64,000 nt of DNA from Echinarachnius parma (GCA_037951105.1 JBAMJV010001390.1:248001-312000), one strand, 5' to 3'; positions 43,366 through 56,189 are shown, counted from the stretch's first letter. A program made the numbers and translations. Notes: generated from the sequence alone by a model not told the origin.

Positions 43366-45003
43366 TTAAACCTTAGAGATGATGATCGATCATCTTAGGC
43401 GCTATAAACATGCAAATCAAGTATTATATTCAGAAATCACATGTTTGCCTCGTGCCTTATTTCATCTAGGTAACTGCAATCATTACAAGAAATGATAAAA
43501 ATGTCCTTAAGCAAAAACACTTTAAGACTACTTCAATTCACTTCAACGAATAATCATCAATTATATAAATTCATCATTCATGTAGTTCTGAGACGAGATA
43601 ATACTGATAATGGATTGCCCCGGGGATGATATAGTCTTGGCTACAGTCAGAGAAGATCAGTGGCGCATTAGAGGGGACACTAACTATTAGTTACTGGTAG
43701 TGGGGGACATAACAAACTATAATTGAGAACACACTATTACACATTCTTGGGGACAATACTATTAATAATTGGGGGCATTGTTTAGTATGCATTCCTGATT
43801 ATTTTGTCGATTTGATAGGGTTGGTGAGGGGGGGAGGGGGGGGGGACACAAACCCCATGCCCTCCCCCATGGCTAAGCCACTGAAGGAGCTAATAGTGTT
43901 CCATACAAAATTTAGCAAATGGCTTGGCTAAACCAGTCTTCAAAGAGCTCATCAAGTCAATTCGACTTCAGATAACAAAGCAATGCAATAAATTATAAGT
44001 GGAAATAAATTAAATGAAATGATTAATATTCTTTAGTTATTTCACTGATCGAAACAAAAATATAGAAAGGTTATTTAATATATGGTCCCTAAACCCTTGA
44101 CAGACTCTTTGTTATAATGAGGTTTCATTGCATATTAAATGGATGCAGTGATTAATAAAACAGGGAAATATTGTCAATTAATTTTTGGCGGGTCAAAAGA
44201 AAGACATTAAGAAACAAAGCCTGTTACAATATGCTGTCTCTAACGTAACAAAAAACGTATTGTATGGCATACACTATTCATGGATAAAAATAGAATAAAA
44301 GTCTCAATCGGTATGTTTTATAACGGCTGGAATTAAATTAAATAAAAAGACAAATTAATTATAAATGGAACATCACTGATCAAATTTCCCACTACATGTG
44401 ATTTTGAAACAGAGCAAATATTGGTTTGATGTTCAAGTGTCAATGATTTATTTCTTGTGTTACCCTGTCAAAGGGTATATTGAAGGGTATTGAAGAGCAT
44501 TGAAGGGATTTTTAGTTAAATTATATTAAAAGATGGAAGCAAAAATTAATCATATTTTCCATTGTATAATCTTTCTTCTTTTTTTAAAACATAAAATATG
44601 AGGCAGGACCCCACATCGGCCCCTCAGCCCTCCCAGCTAATCACTTCAAGGTGACTGATCACTCATTCCCATGATTTACTGATATGATAATTAATCCAGT
44701 TGGAATCTGTCATAGAATAAATCAGAACTGCCAACAATGACATGTCTAATTCAGAGAGGTTTCAAACAACAATCGGGGAGATAGCTATGAAATACATGCA
44801 ACATATGGGTAAATATATTTGCTTAATTTTGTTTCAAATGTCTTCATCATTTTGTTGATTTCTAGCTTGTACATGAATATTACAACAACTAATACAATAA
44901 CCCACACTGATCTGTCATCACACTTTGAGTCTCTTAATATATGTAATCACAATTGTTACAAATACACATGTACAGTAAGTCAAATTAGGTATTTTTTCTT
45001 GTA

Positions 45004-45214
45004 CCGTAAACCAGGTTGACTTTGGCTGCCCGGGTGAAATTGCCACTTTTTGAGATGTATTTTCATCAAGCTTCACTTTTAAGAACAAATTTCTTATTTT
45101 GTTTAACATAGTCTTATAGGGTAATGTATACAATCAGAAATTTGTTCCAAAGAGCGAGACTTGATGAAAATACATCCTTCACAAAAAAGTGGCCAAAGTC
45201 ACCCCAGTTTACGG
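45004..45214. mobile_element. 211-bp MITE, TA-flanked, family CCGTAAACTGGGGTGAC
   Basis: ccgtaaaccaggttgactttgg and ccaaagtcaccccagtttacgg are inverted and flanked by TA. An inner pair (gatgtattttcatcaag / cttgatgaaaatacatc) extends the fold. Confidence 0.85.
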
Positions 45215-45734
45215 TACTTGTAATCTTCTGCTCAGAACATTACAGTATTACAATGACTGATATGATAATCCCAACATGACATAGTCATAGCATTTTGACT
45301 GAGTGACTTTATCGGATCACAATCGTCACATTCATGACAAATCACATAATTTTGTTTCAATTTCTCATATAGAATTCTCATCTGGACTGCAAACGCAACA
45401 ATTATTACAATGAATGTGTTATTTCTTCTATAACAGCATAATTTGATATGTTGAACAATACATTTGTAATCAATATCATTCTCAGTATCGAATACATTTC
45501 TAGAGAGCTTTGAAGGAAGACTCATAATACATTTGTATTTGGAATCAGACATATCAGAACTAAAAAAGTATTGGCAATACCATACAATGTCTATTTAAAG
45601 AGTTATAGATAAGTGCAAGCACTTTATCTCATATTTCATTCCCCGTGATATTTTGAAACATATCCTGTCTATTGGTGGAATCCTCTTCAAATGTACATAT
45701 TTTCATTTTCACAATATTACTTTTTCCCCACTAG

Positions 45735-45767
45735 CTGGTATCTAGGAAGTGAATATAACCGCCGAAG
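45735..45767 (+). other. Possible 33-bp plus-strand exon, unidentified
   Basis: Acceptor tttttccccactag and a perfect donor gtaagt surround 33 bases that read WYLGSEYNRR in one phase. The phase fits the open segment at 47531 (RGFPKWFFGF...). No family recognised and short enough to be chance. Confidence 0.25.
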
Positions 45768-45908
45768 GTAAGTTTAGTGGAAAAAGGGAATACATTTCAT
45801 ATTATAGTTTGTGAATCGTGAAACGCATTAACCCATTCAGAATGGGTTCCAAAGATACTGACCTGTAGGCAAAGGTCTGTGGAAATGCATGGCATAGCAA
45901 GATCAAAT

Positions 45909-46441
45909 GTGACCGGCTATAGCAAAACCCGGCACTTATTTATTTATTTATTTTGGTATATATTTCAAACTGATCAGCAGCAGTGCTGAAAGGATCAGTG
46001 TACATTGAACATCAAAACATACATAGTATAAATAATACAATATAGCAATTGTTACATTCAAATTTGAATGAATTGGAACATTAATGTTAAGTACAAAATT
46101 TACAAAAGTAAATCACTATACAATAAACAAAGCTACACTAAACAAAGAACAATATCAAATCATTGTGCATAATTGCTAATCAACCACATTTACAACAATG
46201 AATTGTATACAGTGAATTGTCAGTAAAAATCAAAATGGAGATTTTCATACCATTACAAGGCCTCATCACACAAGCTTTCATTTGATGCTTTGTTCTAACT
46301 AATTGGTCAATAATTGGCGAAGATATGACTGTTTCAATTTTACAATCATAGGTCTTTTACACGTATTGTGTGAACTTAAAATGCCCATTTCTTCAAAACA
46401 TGAAATACCGACAAGTGCCGGGTTTTGCTATAGCCGGTCAC
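45909..46441. mobile_element. 533-bp TIR element with TSD AAAT
   Basis: A perfect 29-bp inverted terminal repeat, gtgaccggctatagcaaaac at the left and gttttgctatagccggtcac at the right (each continuing ccggcactt or its complement). Flanked by AAAT at 45905-45908 and 46442-46445. No ORF. Perfect termini suggest recent activity. Confidence 0.88.
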
Positions 46442-47530
46442 AAATAGTCTTGAACTAATTTTGAGTATTATTCGCAAGTATATTGAGTGACGCTAGTTAG
46501 ACGTACATTTGTATTGAGCATGTCAAACTAAGTGTAATAATTTGTAGATATTTGAGGAAAAAGAGAAGAATACCATTTTGACTTTTGGTGTTTTTCCCTA
46601 AAGCGTCCCTCAGTCAGTTCCTCTTTAGTTTGATAGCACTCAGAGTGAAATAACAATATACTTTGTAAAGCAATGCAACAAGGAAATGCATTAGTAATAT
46701 GAAGCCACATCCATATTTGGAAAAGAGAGATTTCTGCATTAAAAATGTAATTTTGTGTAATAAAAACCACAAGGCGGGATAATTTGTTCTGTATTATTAA
46801 CACGTACAGTAATACAGACTTATAGTTAAAAGTTAGATGTAAGATGTGGTATTAAAATGATAGCCAGAGATATTTAAAATTAAAATAAAAACTGGAAATA
46901 GAGGAGATGAATATTATTAAAAAAATTGAATATAAAAAACACATTACACCATATTTTACGTAATCACTTGACGATTCAAAGCACGAATGTGCATATTCAA
47001 AGGCATGACCAGGCATTCACGTCTCGTTTTAGCCTACAGGGACAAGCTAATCCATAAAAACACATGCTAAGTAATACATCTCTAACTGCCATTGTACATG
47101 TTGTACATTGATCAACAAAGCTCATTTTTCTCTTTCCGGGCATCTACATGTAAAGGTATACATGAATGTATGTTGCAATTTAATTTTCTCAAATTCAACT
47201 ATTAAAGCTAAATAGCAACCTTGGGAAAGTTGCAGAAAACTTTTATTTTAGAAAATATTTACTTTGTAAAATGTCAACTTGAAAATTGTTCGATGCGGAA
47301 AAAATATTAAAGCTGGACATTAAAATAATGTTGACTCGAGTGAGATTTCAGCAACATATAAGTGACTACATGCTTTGATCACTGTGCTGCACCTTGCCAC
47401 ATGCTTCCATGAGATTGAATTTAATCTTGCATCCTGCTAGGTTATTTCAAACATTTGATTGCTTAAATAGTAAATTTTAAGGTATTTTTCTGTTGACTCT
47501 TTACATTTACTGATGTGTTTTTGTTTTTAG

Positions 47531-47771
47531 GGGTTTCCCAAAATGGTTCTTTGGCTTTAAAGGCCATTATCCTTTATCGGAAAAGTTCAAACAAAATGCC
47601 ACAAGGTATCGAGTGAACAGGATACACCTGCGCAAACTTATTTCATCTTGGCACAGTGGAAACAAACTGAAGCACAAAACTTTCCAACAAAAAGCAATAA
47701 CAAAAACACAGAGTAATCAATCAAATGTCAAATCCAATTTGAAAAACAATGTAATCGTAACCAGAGATTGA
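47531..47771 (+). other. Possible plus-strand coding segment, unidentified
   Basis: Acceptor ttgtttttag, then an 80-codon open frame RGFPKWFFGFKGHYPLSEKF … ending in TGA. Lys/Asn-rich after the first 30 codons, so the later part looks like random AT-rich DNA. No family recognised. It lies inside the 20-kb furin-like intron on the opposite strand. Confidence 0.25.
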
Positions 47772-48936
47772 AAGATATTTTATGTCACGTTTGTTTTCTT
47801 TTAGAGGAATCATATCAAATGCAAGATCATGTCAACAAAGAGAGCATGTAGTACATGTGTATATGAAAGTTTTTTTTATTTTTATGTTTAACACTATACT
47901 TGGTATCATATTTCTTGTTTGTTTTCTTTGAGAGAAATGATATGAGATGCAAGAGCCTGTCCATAAACAGGGCATGCAATATGAACAAAACACTGCTACA
48001 CTTTACTTGGTTATACAAACGAAATTGTCATTATTATTATTATCATTTCAAAGTATCTAGTTTCCCTTTTTCCATGTACATGTACTGTGTACATCACAGC
48101 ATGCAAATCATTTCAAGGTTCGGTATGGCATGTGTTCCAACAGTGAATTATAATTGTTCTATGTACACTTTTAATAATGTATTTATCAACATAATTTACT
48201 TCTAAAACACATGCTTTCATTAATTTATCTAAAGATTTCTTGTATTTGTGTAACTGTTTTTAAAAATAAAATACTCCGTACTAGTAGTGCAACAGTTATC
48301 CAAAAACAATTAGAAATCGAGCAACAACATGGATAATTTAATGACAAAGTCATGATGACTATAAACTTAAAGGGATCTAGTAACTTTGTTGGCATGTGGA
48401 TGGTTGATGAAATGTGTATTGTTGTGATCTGTGTGAAATTGAAAATTTCATTTTAAATGGACGTTACATTGCCGAGAAATTACCAAAAATGCAAAGTGAT
48501 ATTTGCTTAGGTACTCATTACACTGACTTTGTACACAGTTTTGACTATCCAGTGAATAGTTAAAAATCCGTACAATTCAATCGTAAATATCTTTCTAAAT
48601 TTGAAAAACCAAAACCTGTTCCATGCTTCTACATGTTTTTCATCAATAATTTCCCTTTTTATTAGTCATGATATTTCAGTGTGTACGGTACTAGTATTCA
48701 CATGAACTGAATAGCAACTGTAGCACATGTATTTTCTTTCATACACTGTAATAATTTTTTCTCTGTAATACATACTGTACATGTACAATGTATACCGGTA
48801 ATTAGATTTTGGCAGAGACCTATTATTACAATGTACATGTACATCTAGAGTTCTCTATATGACCTGCCAATTTTCAATTAAAGGTTAACAATGTAAACAA
48901 ATTCTTAGCCAGTTGGGTTCTCATTTGATTTTAAAG

Positions 48937-49042
48937 GCTGCTGGCCATAGCATCGCCGACTTCAACATTTCGGGACTGGTGGCCGGCTTCAGGACGGATG
49001 ACGAGAGGAAGAGGAAGAAGGAGAACTCGATCTTCCGCCTGG
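48937..49042 (+). other. Coding-like plus-strand segment, unidentified
   Basis: Acceptor-like gattttaaag, then AAGHSIADFNISGLVAGFRT and DDERKRKKENSIFRLG, GC-richer than its surroundings and with codon-like composition; a weak donor gtgctt follows. The acidic-basic DDERKRKKE patch does not let me name a family. It is either an exon of a gene nested in the furin-like intron or a gene fragment carried by the TTAA-flanked element. Confidence 0.4.
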
Positions 49043-49094
49043 GGTGCTTACAACCAAATGAACTGAATGTTACGTTCTATTTGTTCCTGATTAA

Positions 49095-49195
49095 TTAATT
49101 TCCCCCTCTGTCCTTTTGCCCCTCTCTTCCCACCCCCTCCCCTTTTCTCTCACACCCCCCCCCCCCCCTCCCCCCCCTCTCTCCCCATCTCCCTC
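49095..49195 (+). repeat. C/T-rich tract
   Basis: About 100 bases of nearly pure pyrimidine including a C run of about 14, directly after the coding-like segment. Confidence 0.85.
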
Positions 49196-50595
49196 TTTAT
49201 ATGACGTATATTTTTGTTGCCGCGCTTTGCGCACTATTACAATTTGGCATCCTTGGAGACGCCTTTTGTTTTTGTTGATGCAATTATGAATTAAAATTAG
49301 TGAGTTTGACAAAGGCCTATGGCTGAAATATCACAATTTGTTTTTTCCACGGAGTATCTTATTTAATTTCGTTGTTGTCTATTCCATAAATCATGTTGAT
49401 CTATCGCAGGGCTCGACACTAGCACTTGCCCTATTACCCAGGGCAAGTCAAAATGTATGTAGGGCAAGTCAAAATATATGTCGGGCAAGTAAAATTTCAT
49501 AACTAGTCTAGTTTGTTTCCCCGATCAGGCAAATGTTAAACTAGAAACAAGAGAGAAGTTTGTGAAGCAAATTGAGCTACCTAGCAAAATAATTTCAATC
49601 GTCTTTTGTTTTTCACATTGATTTTTATGGGCAAGTAAATTTTCAGTTGAGTTCAATGTAAAACACATTTTCAGAGTGCTATATACATGTAATGAAGGCA
49701 GATCTGAATATTACCCCACCAAAATAACGTTTCAAATTCTTCCCAATGGCAGAACACTTTACACACAGTTAACACAAATACTACATATATGTATATGTAC
49801 ACATACATTGCACACATTATATTAGTAACAGCACAACAATATGGCTGATCAGTCCATTGAATTGTCCACATTTCTCATTCTTAATTAAGAAATCATTGTT
49901 TCATTGTTTTTGTCCTTGTCTCAGTACAGTAATACTACACAAAACATGTAAAGCACATAAAGAAGCTACAATGTGATATATACACTGTATACAATCACTA
50001 TCCAAAGAAAGTGTAAGCTGCTCAAATAAATCTAACTTCTTGGTATTTAAAATGTAGCATTCAAAGTATCTTCTAAATTGTGTAAGATGTTTCTTGTTAG
50101 ATTGCAAGATGAAACAAAACATCGTAATGATTATAAATCAGGATAATAATGTGTATTCAATAAATCTTGCAAACCTAGCACAATTCATTGCATTAAATAT
50201 GGAGAATTTCCTTTAACTAGAGTCAGTAAACTGTGTACGGAATCTGGTATGAATATTATGTGCTATAAAAGACTCACATATTGCTATTATTATGAATGGG
50301 TATAGTGTGCAATTCTAGCACATGTTGATTTAAGCACAAACAGCTGTTCAACTTCTCTGAATCGATTAGTATTCAAAGTATCGCTTTTCATGAATCAATA
50401 TCTTTGTAAACCAAAAAGCTAACAAGAGCAATTTAGTACTGTACATATGCAAAGAGTATTCACTTCATAACATTTTTATGTTGAGCCAGAATTGATGTTT
50501 TGGAAGAATTTTGATAAATGCTTTTGATAACAAAAACAAATCCGTTTGAGAGATGTTTGTTTAAATGTTGAATGACAAATTATGACACTACTTAA

Positions 50596-51096
50596 AGGGA
50601 CTGTCCCTCTTTTACAAAACGAACAGTTTCCAGTTGACGGATGGGGATGAATGTAACACACAAAAAAACACTTATTCTTATAAAGGTATTGTGAAGCCGA
50701 CATTTGTAAAGGTATGTCACGGAAAAAATCTCAAAAATGAAGAATATGTAATTACATGTAGTCAGTTTAAGCGAGGTTTGGTTATTTTGTTTAATATTCG
50801 GTCATGCTATTATTATGTGTGTGCGGGTCACGTAGCTAGCGCGGGTCACGTAGGGGTCACGCATAACGTTGTGGTACTTCGTGGAATCCGTGTACGAACT
50901 TCCTCACTGGGTGAATACACGTAAATGCACAATTAACCGTTGGTTGTCGTTTTATTAGTTTTAGGTCTATAACATCACGAAAAAGATATTTCAAGCCCTA
51001 ATTTTTTCAGGCATGCTATTAAATGACATTTTCTTTCATATAAGACAATAACCTCGCAACTTTTGAAATTTGGCTTGCAAAAGAGGGAATGTCCCT
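50596..51096. mobile_element. 501-bp TTAA-flanked TIR element
   Basis: TTAA|agggactgtccctctttt … aaaagagggaatgtccct|TTAA (50592-50595, 51097-51100). Terminal inverted repeat of about 18 bp with two mismatches. cgggtcacgtag repeats inside (50823-50860). No transposase ORF. Confidence 0.85.
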
Positions 51097-51746
51097 TTAA
51101 GAGCTCTAATCCAAGTTCTTCTGATGTAGGTGGAGACCCATTTAATCCAATTACTTCAGAATAAAATATGAGGGGAAAAAAGACAAATCATACACGCTTC
51201 ATACAATCAAATTTGTAAAAACAACAACAAAAAACAGGGCCTGAGGAACAATGCCTGCATTATCTAGTCCGATATAATTGTATCTTTGTTGTTAACTTTT
51301 AGTGCACATTGTAATTTTTGTACGATTATTAGAAATGTACTTGAAAGGGCTACCTAATTAAGTAGCCAGAAATCAATTTTCTGTAGAAATTGTTTCATCA
51401 TTATCTTTTGCAGTATTTCATCAGTATTTTCCCATCTACTTATCTTTAGAGTACCTCCTTGTAAGGACTACATAATAAACTAGCCAGAAAAAAATCTGTA
51501 AAAAAAAAAAAAAAAAAAAAACAGTTGCACTATTATCTTCTTCAATTATTATCTTTAAAGTTACTTTTAAAAGTATATAATGGCAGAGATTTTATATGTT
51601 TATGTAAACCAACAAATTTATTGCATAGTATCTATATACATGTATAAATGTAGCTAGACTTTTCACCGCAGCACAAACTGTACCACTTTACCAAGTGCTG
51701 CAAATATTCTTTTGATCACTTTTTAAAAATTTATTCTATATTGCAG

Positions 51747-51848
51747 AAGAGCAAACCATCTGTGTCAACAGTACAGTGTGTGTCACAAGGCAAGAAGATA
51801 TATCTTCAACAGCTTGATGAAGATATTCATGAGCACAGGGATGCTTGA
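51747..51848 (+). other. Coding-like terminal segment, unidentified
   Basis: Good acceptor (ttattctatattgcag), then KSKPSVSTVQCVSQGKKIYL and QQLDEDIHEHRDA followed by TGA. The TGA overlaps ttga, the apparent target site of the inner TTAA-type element that starts at 51849; without the insertion the frame would meet TAA at once. It could be the last exon of a nested gene. Family not recognised. Confidence 0.4.
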
Positions 51849-51884
51849 AGGGATCTAGTAACCCTTGTGGATGTGGTGGATGTG

Positions 51885-52660
51885 GTGTGGCAAGATTGGT
51901 AGAGCGCGCGTTTTCCGATCATGAGATCCTGAGTTCGAACCCTGCCCACTGCCTTTGTCCTTCAGCAAGACAATTTATCCACAATTGCTGCTCTCTACCC
52001 AGGTGTATAAATGGGGACCCGATAGGAGGTGAAAGCCTATGTGAACGATCTTCTCAATGCTAGAGGCACTGATTTTCCGTTTTAAAAAAAGGCCTTTTCC
52101 GTTTCAGAAAATCAGGAATTCCGTTTTTACCTGCCTGAAAAACGGAAATTCCGTTTTGCCATAGACTTTGTACATGTGAAAAACTGCAAATTCCGTTTAC
52201 ATAGAACTCCATACAAAATTTAATGAGTAGGGTAAAATCATGATTTTCACCCACAAATCATCAAAATTTGGGGGGAATGTGTCCTGCCTGATATCAGGAA
52301 GGACTTACCACAGGCCAGAGAGTAAATATCTTTAAAATTCATTTAATAATGATTAATGCTGAGTTGGTTTGGTCGATCACACCGGTTCCCCACCGTCACC
52401 ATCGGGTCCCGGTTTCGTTTTCTTTGGAACGGGGTCCGAAAAAGAAAGAGGAAAAAAAACGAAAAAAAAAAAAAAGCCCCTACAATGCCCATGAGCCGCT
52501 TGGAAGGAATGCTCCCCAGGGAGTGGAGGTGGTGCACACAATGTGTGCTGGTTTGCATTGTATCTTGTGACCAGGGGTAATATTATCATTGTAAAGCGCT
52601 TAGAGATGATTATCAATCATATTAGGCGCTATATAAACCAAGTATATTATTATTATTGTC
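51885..52660 (+). mobile_element. tRNA-headed SINE, split by a composite repeat
   Basis: The head has pol III-like boxes: tggtagagcgcgcg (A-box region) and gagttcgaaccc (B box). The body ctttgtccttcagcaagac…ttgctgctctctacccag follows. After the inserted repeat the tail gtaaagcgcttagagatgat…aggcgctatataaa and a (TTA)n run follow, the 3' end shared with L2/CR1-type LINEs. It is not a functional tRNA, because there is no matching acceptor stem. Confidence 0.72.
52068..52490 (+). repeat. Composite repeat, copy 1 of 3, inside a SINE
   Basis: Starts gcactgattttccgtttt and ends in a gaaaaaaaacg A-rich run. It splits a tRNA-headed SINE whose 5' part lies at about 51885-52066 and whose tail lies at about 52490-52655. 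The 64-codon minus-strand ORF inside it also occurs in the copy at 63516, but the reading is of low complexity and is more likely a by-product of the repeat than a gene. Confidence 0.75.
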
Positions 52661-53714
52661 AAATCCACAAAATTTACTTATTAGAACTCTAGCAGTTCTC
52701 ACATACATGTACCTTGTATTACAAATACAAGTATGGAGCAGGTTATGTTTTTTTTCTCCAATTTCTCTTCTGTTATATAGATGTAAATGTTCAGATTTTA
52801 ATTTAATGTGTACAAAGTCAGTGCAATGAGTTAGCAAATATCACAGGTCTGTCATTTTCGCTCATTACTCTGTCAGTATGACCATGGAATTTTTCACACA
52901 TCACTCAGTGGACATATGACGAAGGGTTGATAACATTTTGTCAGTTTTTGCACATGTCAGCAAAGTTACTAGATCCCTTTAAATAACACACCTACACAAC
53001 CACAAGCAAACAACTAGTTCAGACGCTGATACGTGGCTAGTGGCCCGAGGCACATTTTTAGCATTTTATGCCCCTTTTATCCTGCATTTGTATTACATTG
53101 GGTAGATTCAAGTTTTGTTTTGATGTTAATAAATTATGCCAGAATAAAGTTAATAAACGCCAGTCCGCATTTACATATTTACAGTCATGCTATATAATGT
53201 ACCCATGTAAATACTGACACATCCGCCACAAACAAACAATGATTCGTCTACTGACTAGATCTATTTAGATATACATGCGTACCCAATGGGGTAGTCCGCG
53301 AAACACTCTACTATGCCACTGTGTGTACATGCACATAAGTCACTGTCATGGTTAACATACAGTATTTATATTACTATCTAGTATTCACTCAATTGCCTTT
53401 AGGGACCTATCAATGTACTAAATCTAGTTGGGTTCTACTTATTAATTAATGACAATAATCAACTCGATGATCATTTTTGGTGGCGTTGTGTGGCATGAGC
53501 GGAGTAGTGCCCGACTCCCAACCATGGGGTCCCACATCAATGTTCCAGCATTATCTACATGTACCACAGTTTCTACCGTTCTTGTAATAGTATTTTTAAT
53601 CTATATCAAGGGGTAGGCTTTCCTATAAGGAATCCCTCCTTTCTGCCTACCCCAAACGCTCTCTCATACAGTGTTGTGTTTTACTTCTTTTATTGTTATG
53701 TATTTGTATTATAT

Positions 53715-54300
53715 ATATACTAGCTGTACCCGCGGAAATCCGCGGGTTTTTGTAAGAGAAAGACGATGATGACATAACGACACTTTAAAACTTTACTAAA
53801 TATCCCACAGTCATCATTTAAATAATAAGACAAAATAGACTCGGGCGATTCAATCCCACTCAACAACCCGTCGGGGCCCCGTCCAACGATACATCCGGGC
53901 CAATGTATAACAAAATCATGATGGTTATATTATCCACGCAAAGTTATTCAGTTATCCCCCATATTTCATATGATCCATAATTTGTTCCGCTTGTATTCAA
54001 ATAGATACAATAATATATGTTCGTGTTCTTGCTAATAAAGTAGCTTCGCCGCTCCCCCCCCCCCCCCCCCCCCCCCCCGCGGCTCCAATTGCCTGAATGA
54101 CAAATAACCCGTCGTGAAAGGAATAGTAGCTGTCTACATGAGCAGATACTTCTCTACCCCCACCCCCGATAATTTGTTCCGCTTGTATCAAATTAGATAC
54201 AGTACACTATGTTCGTGTTCTTGCTAGCTTCGCCGCTGCCCCCCCCCCCCCCCCCCCCCTGTGTCTCCAATTGCCTGCATGACACATAACCCGTCGTGTC
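53715..54300 (+). repeat. Tandem duplication with long C runs
   Basis: Two units share ataatttgttccgcttgtat…gatacaataatatatgttcg…cttgctaataaag…tagcttcgccgctccccc…ctccaattgcctg.atgacaaataacccgtcgtg (about 53980-54165 and 54167-54300). Each contains 18-20 consecutive C. A third, worn unit runs to about 54480. The block is preceded by atactagctgtacccgcgga…ccgcgggttttt, which may be the end of an unclassified transposon. Confidence 0.7.
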
Positions 54301-54899
54301 CCCTAAACAATTCATATCCAAACTAAGTTCTCCCGCGTATACATTTGTTCATATTCTTGAAACCCGATGATATATTCATTTGAAGGGAATAGGAGCCGTC
54401 TACACATGCATTGCATAATAAATGAGCAGATACCTCCCCCGTCCATTCTACCCCCCCCCCCCCCCCCACCCCCCTCGGCGTCTCCTCTGGTACTGCATGG
54501 TAGCTTCGTGGCTGACTTAATACATCTTACCACAAGCTGGCGCAATTATAGTATCGTGTACGGTAGGGCGAATGAGATAGTGACCAGAGACGATGGTCAG
54601 CAGGTCAGTGAGCTATGCAAATAAACTACGGTTCAGTGGGGTAATTAGATGACTGCGCGACCTGTATACACGGCTGTACAGCCATTGCGCGTTGTATAAC
54701 CGCAGCTAAATTGAAGTTGTCGCATTTTGTCGTCGATGCACTTACAAACACAATGCCAATCGGCAATAGCGATCATAACCATACCATCCGCGTAATATAA
54801 ATATTGATATTTATCAAAACCTGGGTAGTTTCGCAACGTGTTATATCTAAAATGGTTTCTCAATATATTATTTGTTTTATCTACTCCAATTTATATTCT

Positions 54900-55140
54900 T
54901 ACAAATAATTTTACGGCGATAAATCGTTAGTCAATGCTCGGCGCGCCTTAAATAGACAATGCCGCATTGCTGACTTTCCCTTTTCTTCGATCTGGAGGAC
55001 GACCACGGGGCGGGAGCGACTCGGGAATGCCTTATTGTCCTCCGCAAAACGTATATCCTTCGATCCCGACGGTCGGGGAGTCGCCGAATTCTCGGGGTGA
55101 GGATATCTCGAGTGGGAGGCATTTGGGGGGTTGAAGCTTA
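54900..55140 (-). other. GC-rich island in an AT-rich intron, unclassified
   Basis: A 200-bp patch of high GC (ggacgaccacggggcgggag…cccgacggtcggggagtcgc). On the minus strand it reads partly like broken protein (VGIEGYTFCGGQ, stop, GIPESLPPRGRPPDRRKGKV) with stops. Probably the relic of a mobile element; I do not recognise it. Confidence 0.35.
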
Positions 55141-55194
55141 CCGTATTAATATAATAGATATATATATTGTAATTTGTGTTGAATAAAATTTGAA

Positions 55195-55505
55195 AGTTGA
55201 AATTGAAATCATGCCCTTCAGAAAGACATTTAATTCACATTGCTGCTCTATATAACCAGTCCAGAGTATAATTTAAATGCATCCATGGGTACAATGGTTG
55301 GGTGTAAATTAGCCTAAAGCGCCAATATGCTTGCTCACAGCTAGTATGCTCCCTGGGGAGTTGAGAATGTGCACAAGACAACTTTTCGGGTATAAGTGGA
55401 CTGTGCCAACTGCATAACCCTGCAGGGGTAATAGTGATAATTGTGTGCCTCGAGTGTCTTCTGACAGATGTATTGTGCATTAATATAAAATAATAATACT
55501 AATAA
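55195..55505 (+). repeat. Old SINE copy (body and tail)
   Basis: cccttcagaaagacatttaattc…ttgctgctctatataacc matches the body of the SINE at 51885, followed by ggggtaatagtgataattg and an ATA/AAT-rich tail. It is degraded and has no clear tRNA head. Confidence 0.55.
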
Positions 55506-56189
55506 TTGTTATTATTTATTGGCTTATCACACTCAGGAGTCAGGACATATTGTTTGTATAATGCCCCAACATGACATGGGTTAGGGTATACAGAGAAAGC
55601 ATGTAAAAGGCAATATGGCCAAATTATTTCATCTTATATATATGGGTTAATTTGTTTGCGGTGTGGAGGGTTTGACAAAATTTTTGTCAGAAAAACTGGA
55701 TAAAACTAAACCTCCAAAACAGATAACGGTGATAAATTGTGCCTGGTACGTATTCTGACAAATATTGTTTGTTTTTACTAGAGCATGAAAATCCTTGCAA
55801 CAACTTTTTATAAATATATTCAAACAATTGGTTCCGAAACAAAAAATAAAATTCTTGCCATTTTTTGTTTACCCGGTATCAAAATAACCTTCATTGAGGT
55901 TTCCTAAGATCACTGAACCCTGTGAAATTTAAAAACATGTCAATTCATTGCTGAATGTCAGTCTTTATGTACAAAATATTAAGGTTCATTGAATATTGTA
56001 AACAAATTACAGCTCCTAAACAACAAAGCATTGTTATCATAACAACACAAACATCTAACTTTTTTCTACGCGTGTGGATATTTGCTTATAAATGAATGCT
56101 GACTGAGAAAAGAAATAAATATTAAATAAATCATCAAGAATTCTTCTCTCTACAACATTTAAAGATATATTCCTGTATTAAAGCTACAT

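Larger units (their letters stand above)
48371..52978. mobile_element. Candidate 4.6-kb TTAA-flanked element with AGGGATCTAGTAAC termini
   Basis: TTAA|agggatctagtaactttgtt at the left (TTAA 48367-48370) and gcaaagttactagatccct|TTAA at the right (52979-52982). The inverted repeat of 18 bp continues with tg.catgtg. A third copy of the terminus lies at 51849 (agggatctagtaaccc), preceded by ttga, so an inner 1.1-kb element 51849-52978 is an alternative. Inside are a smaller TTAA element (50596-51096), two coding-like segments and a SINE. No transposase found. Confidence 0.6.
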
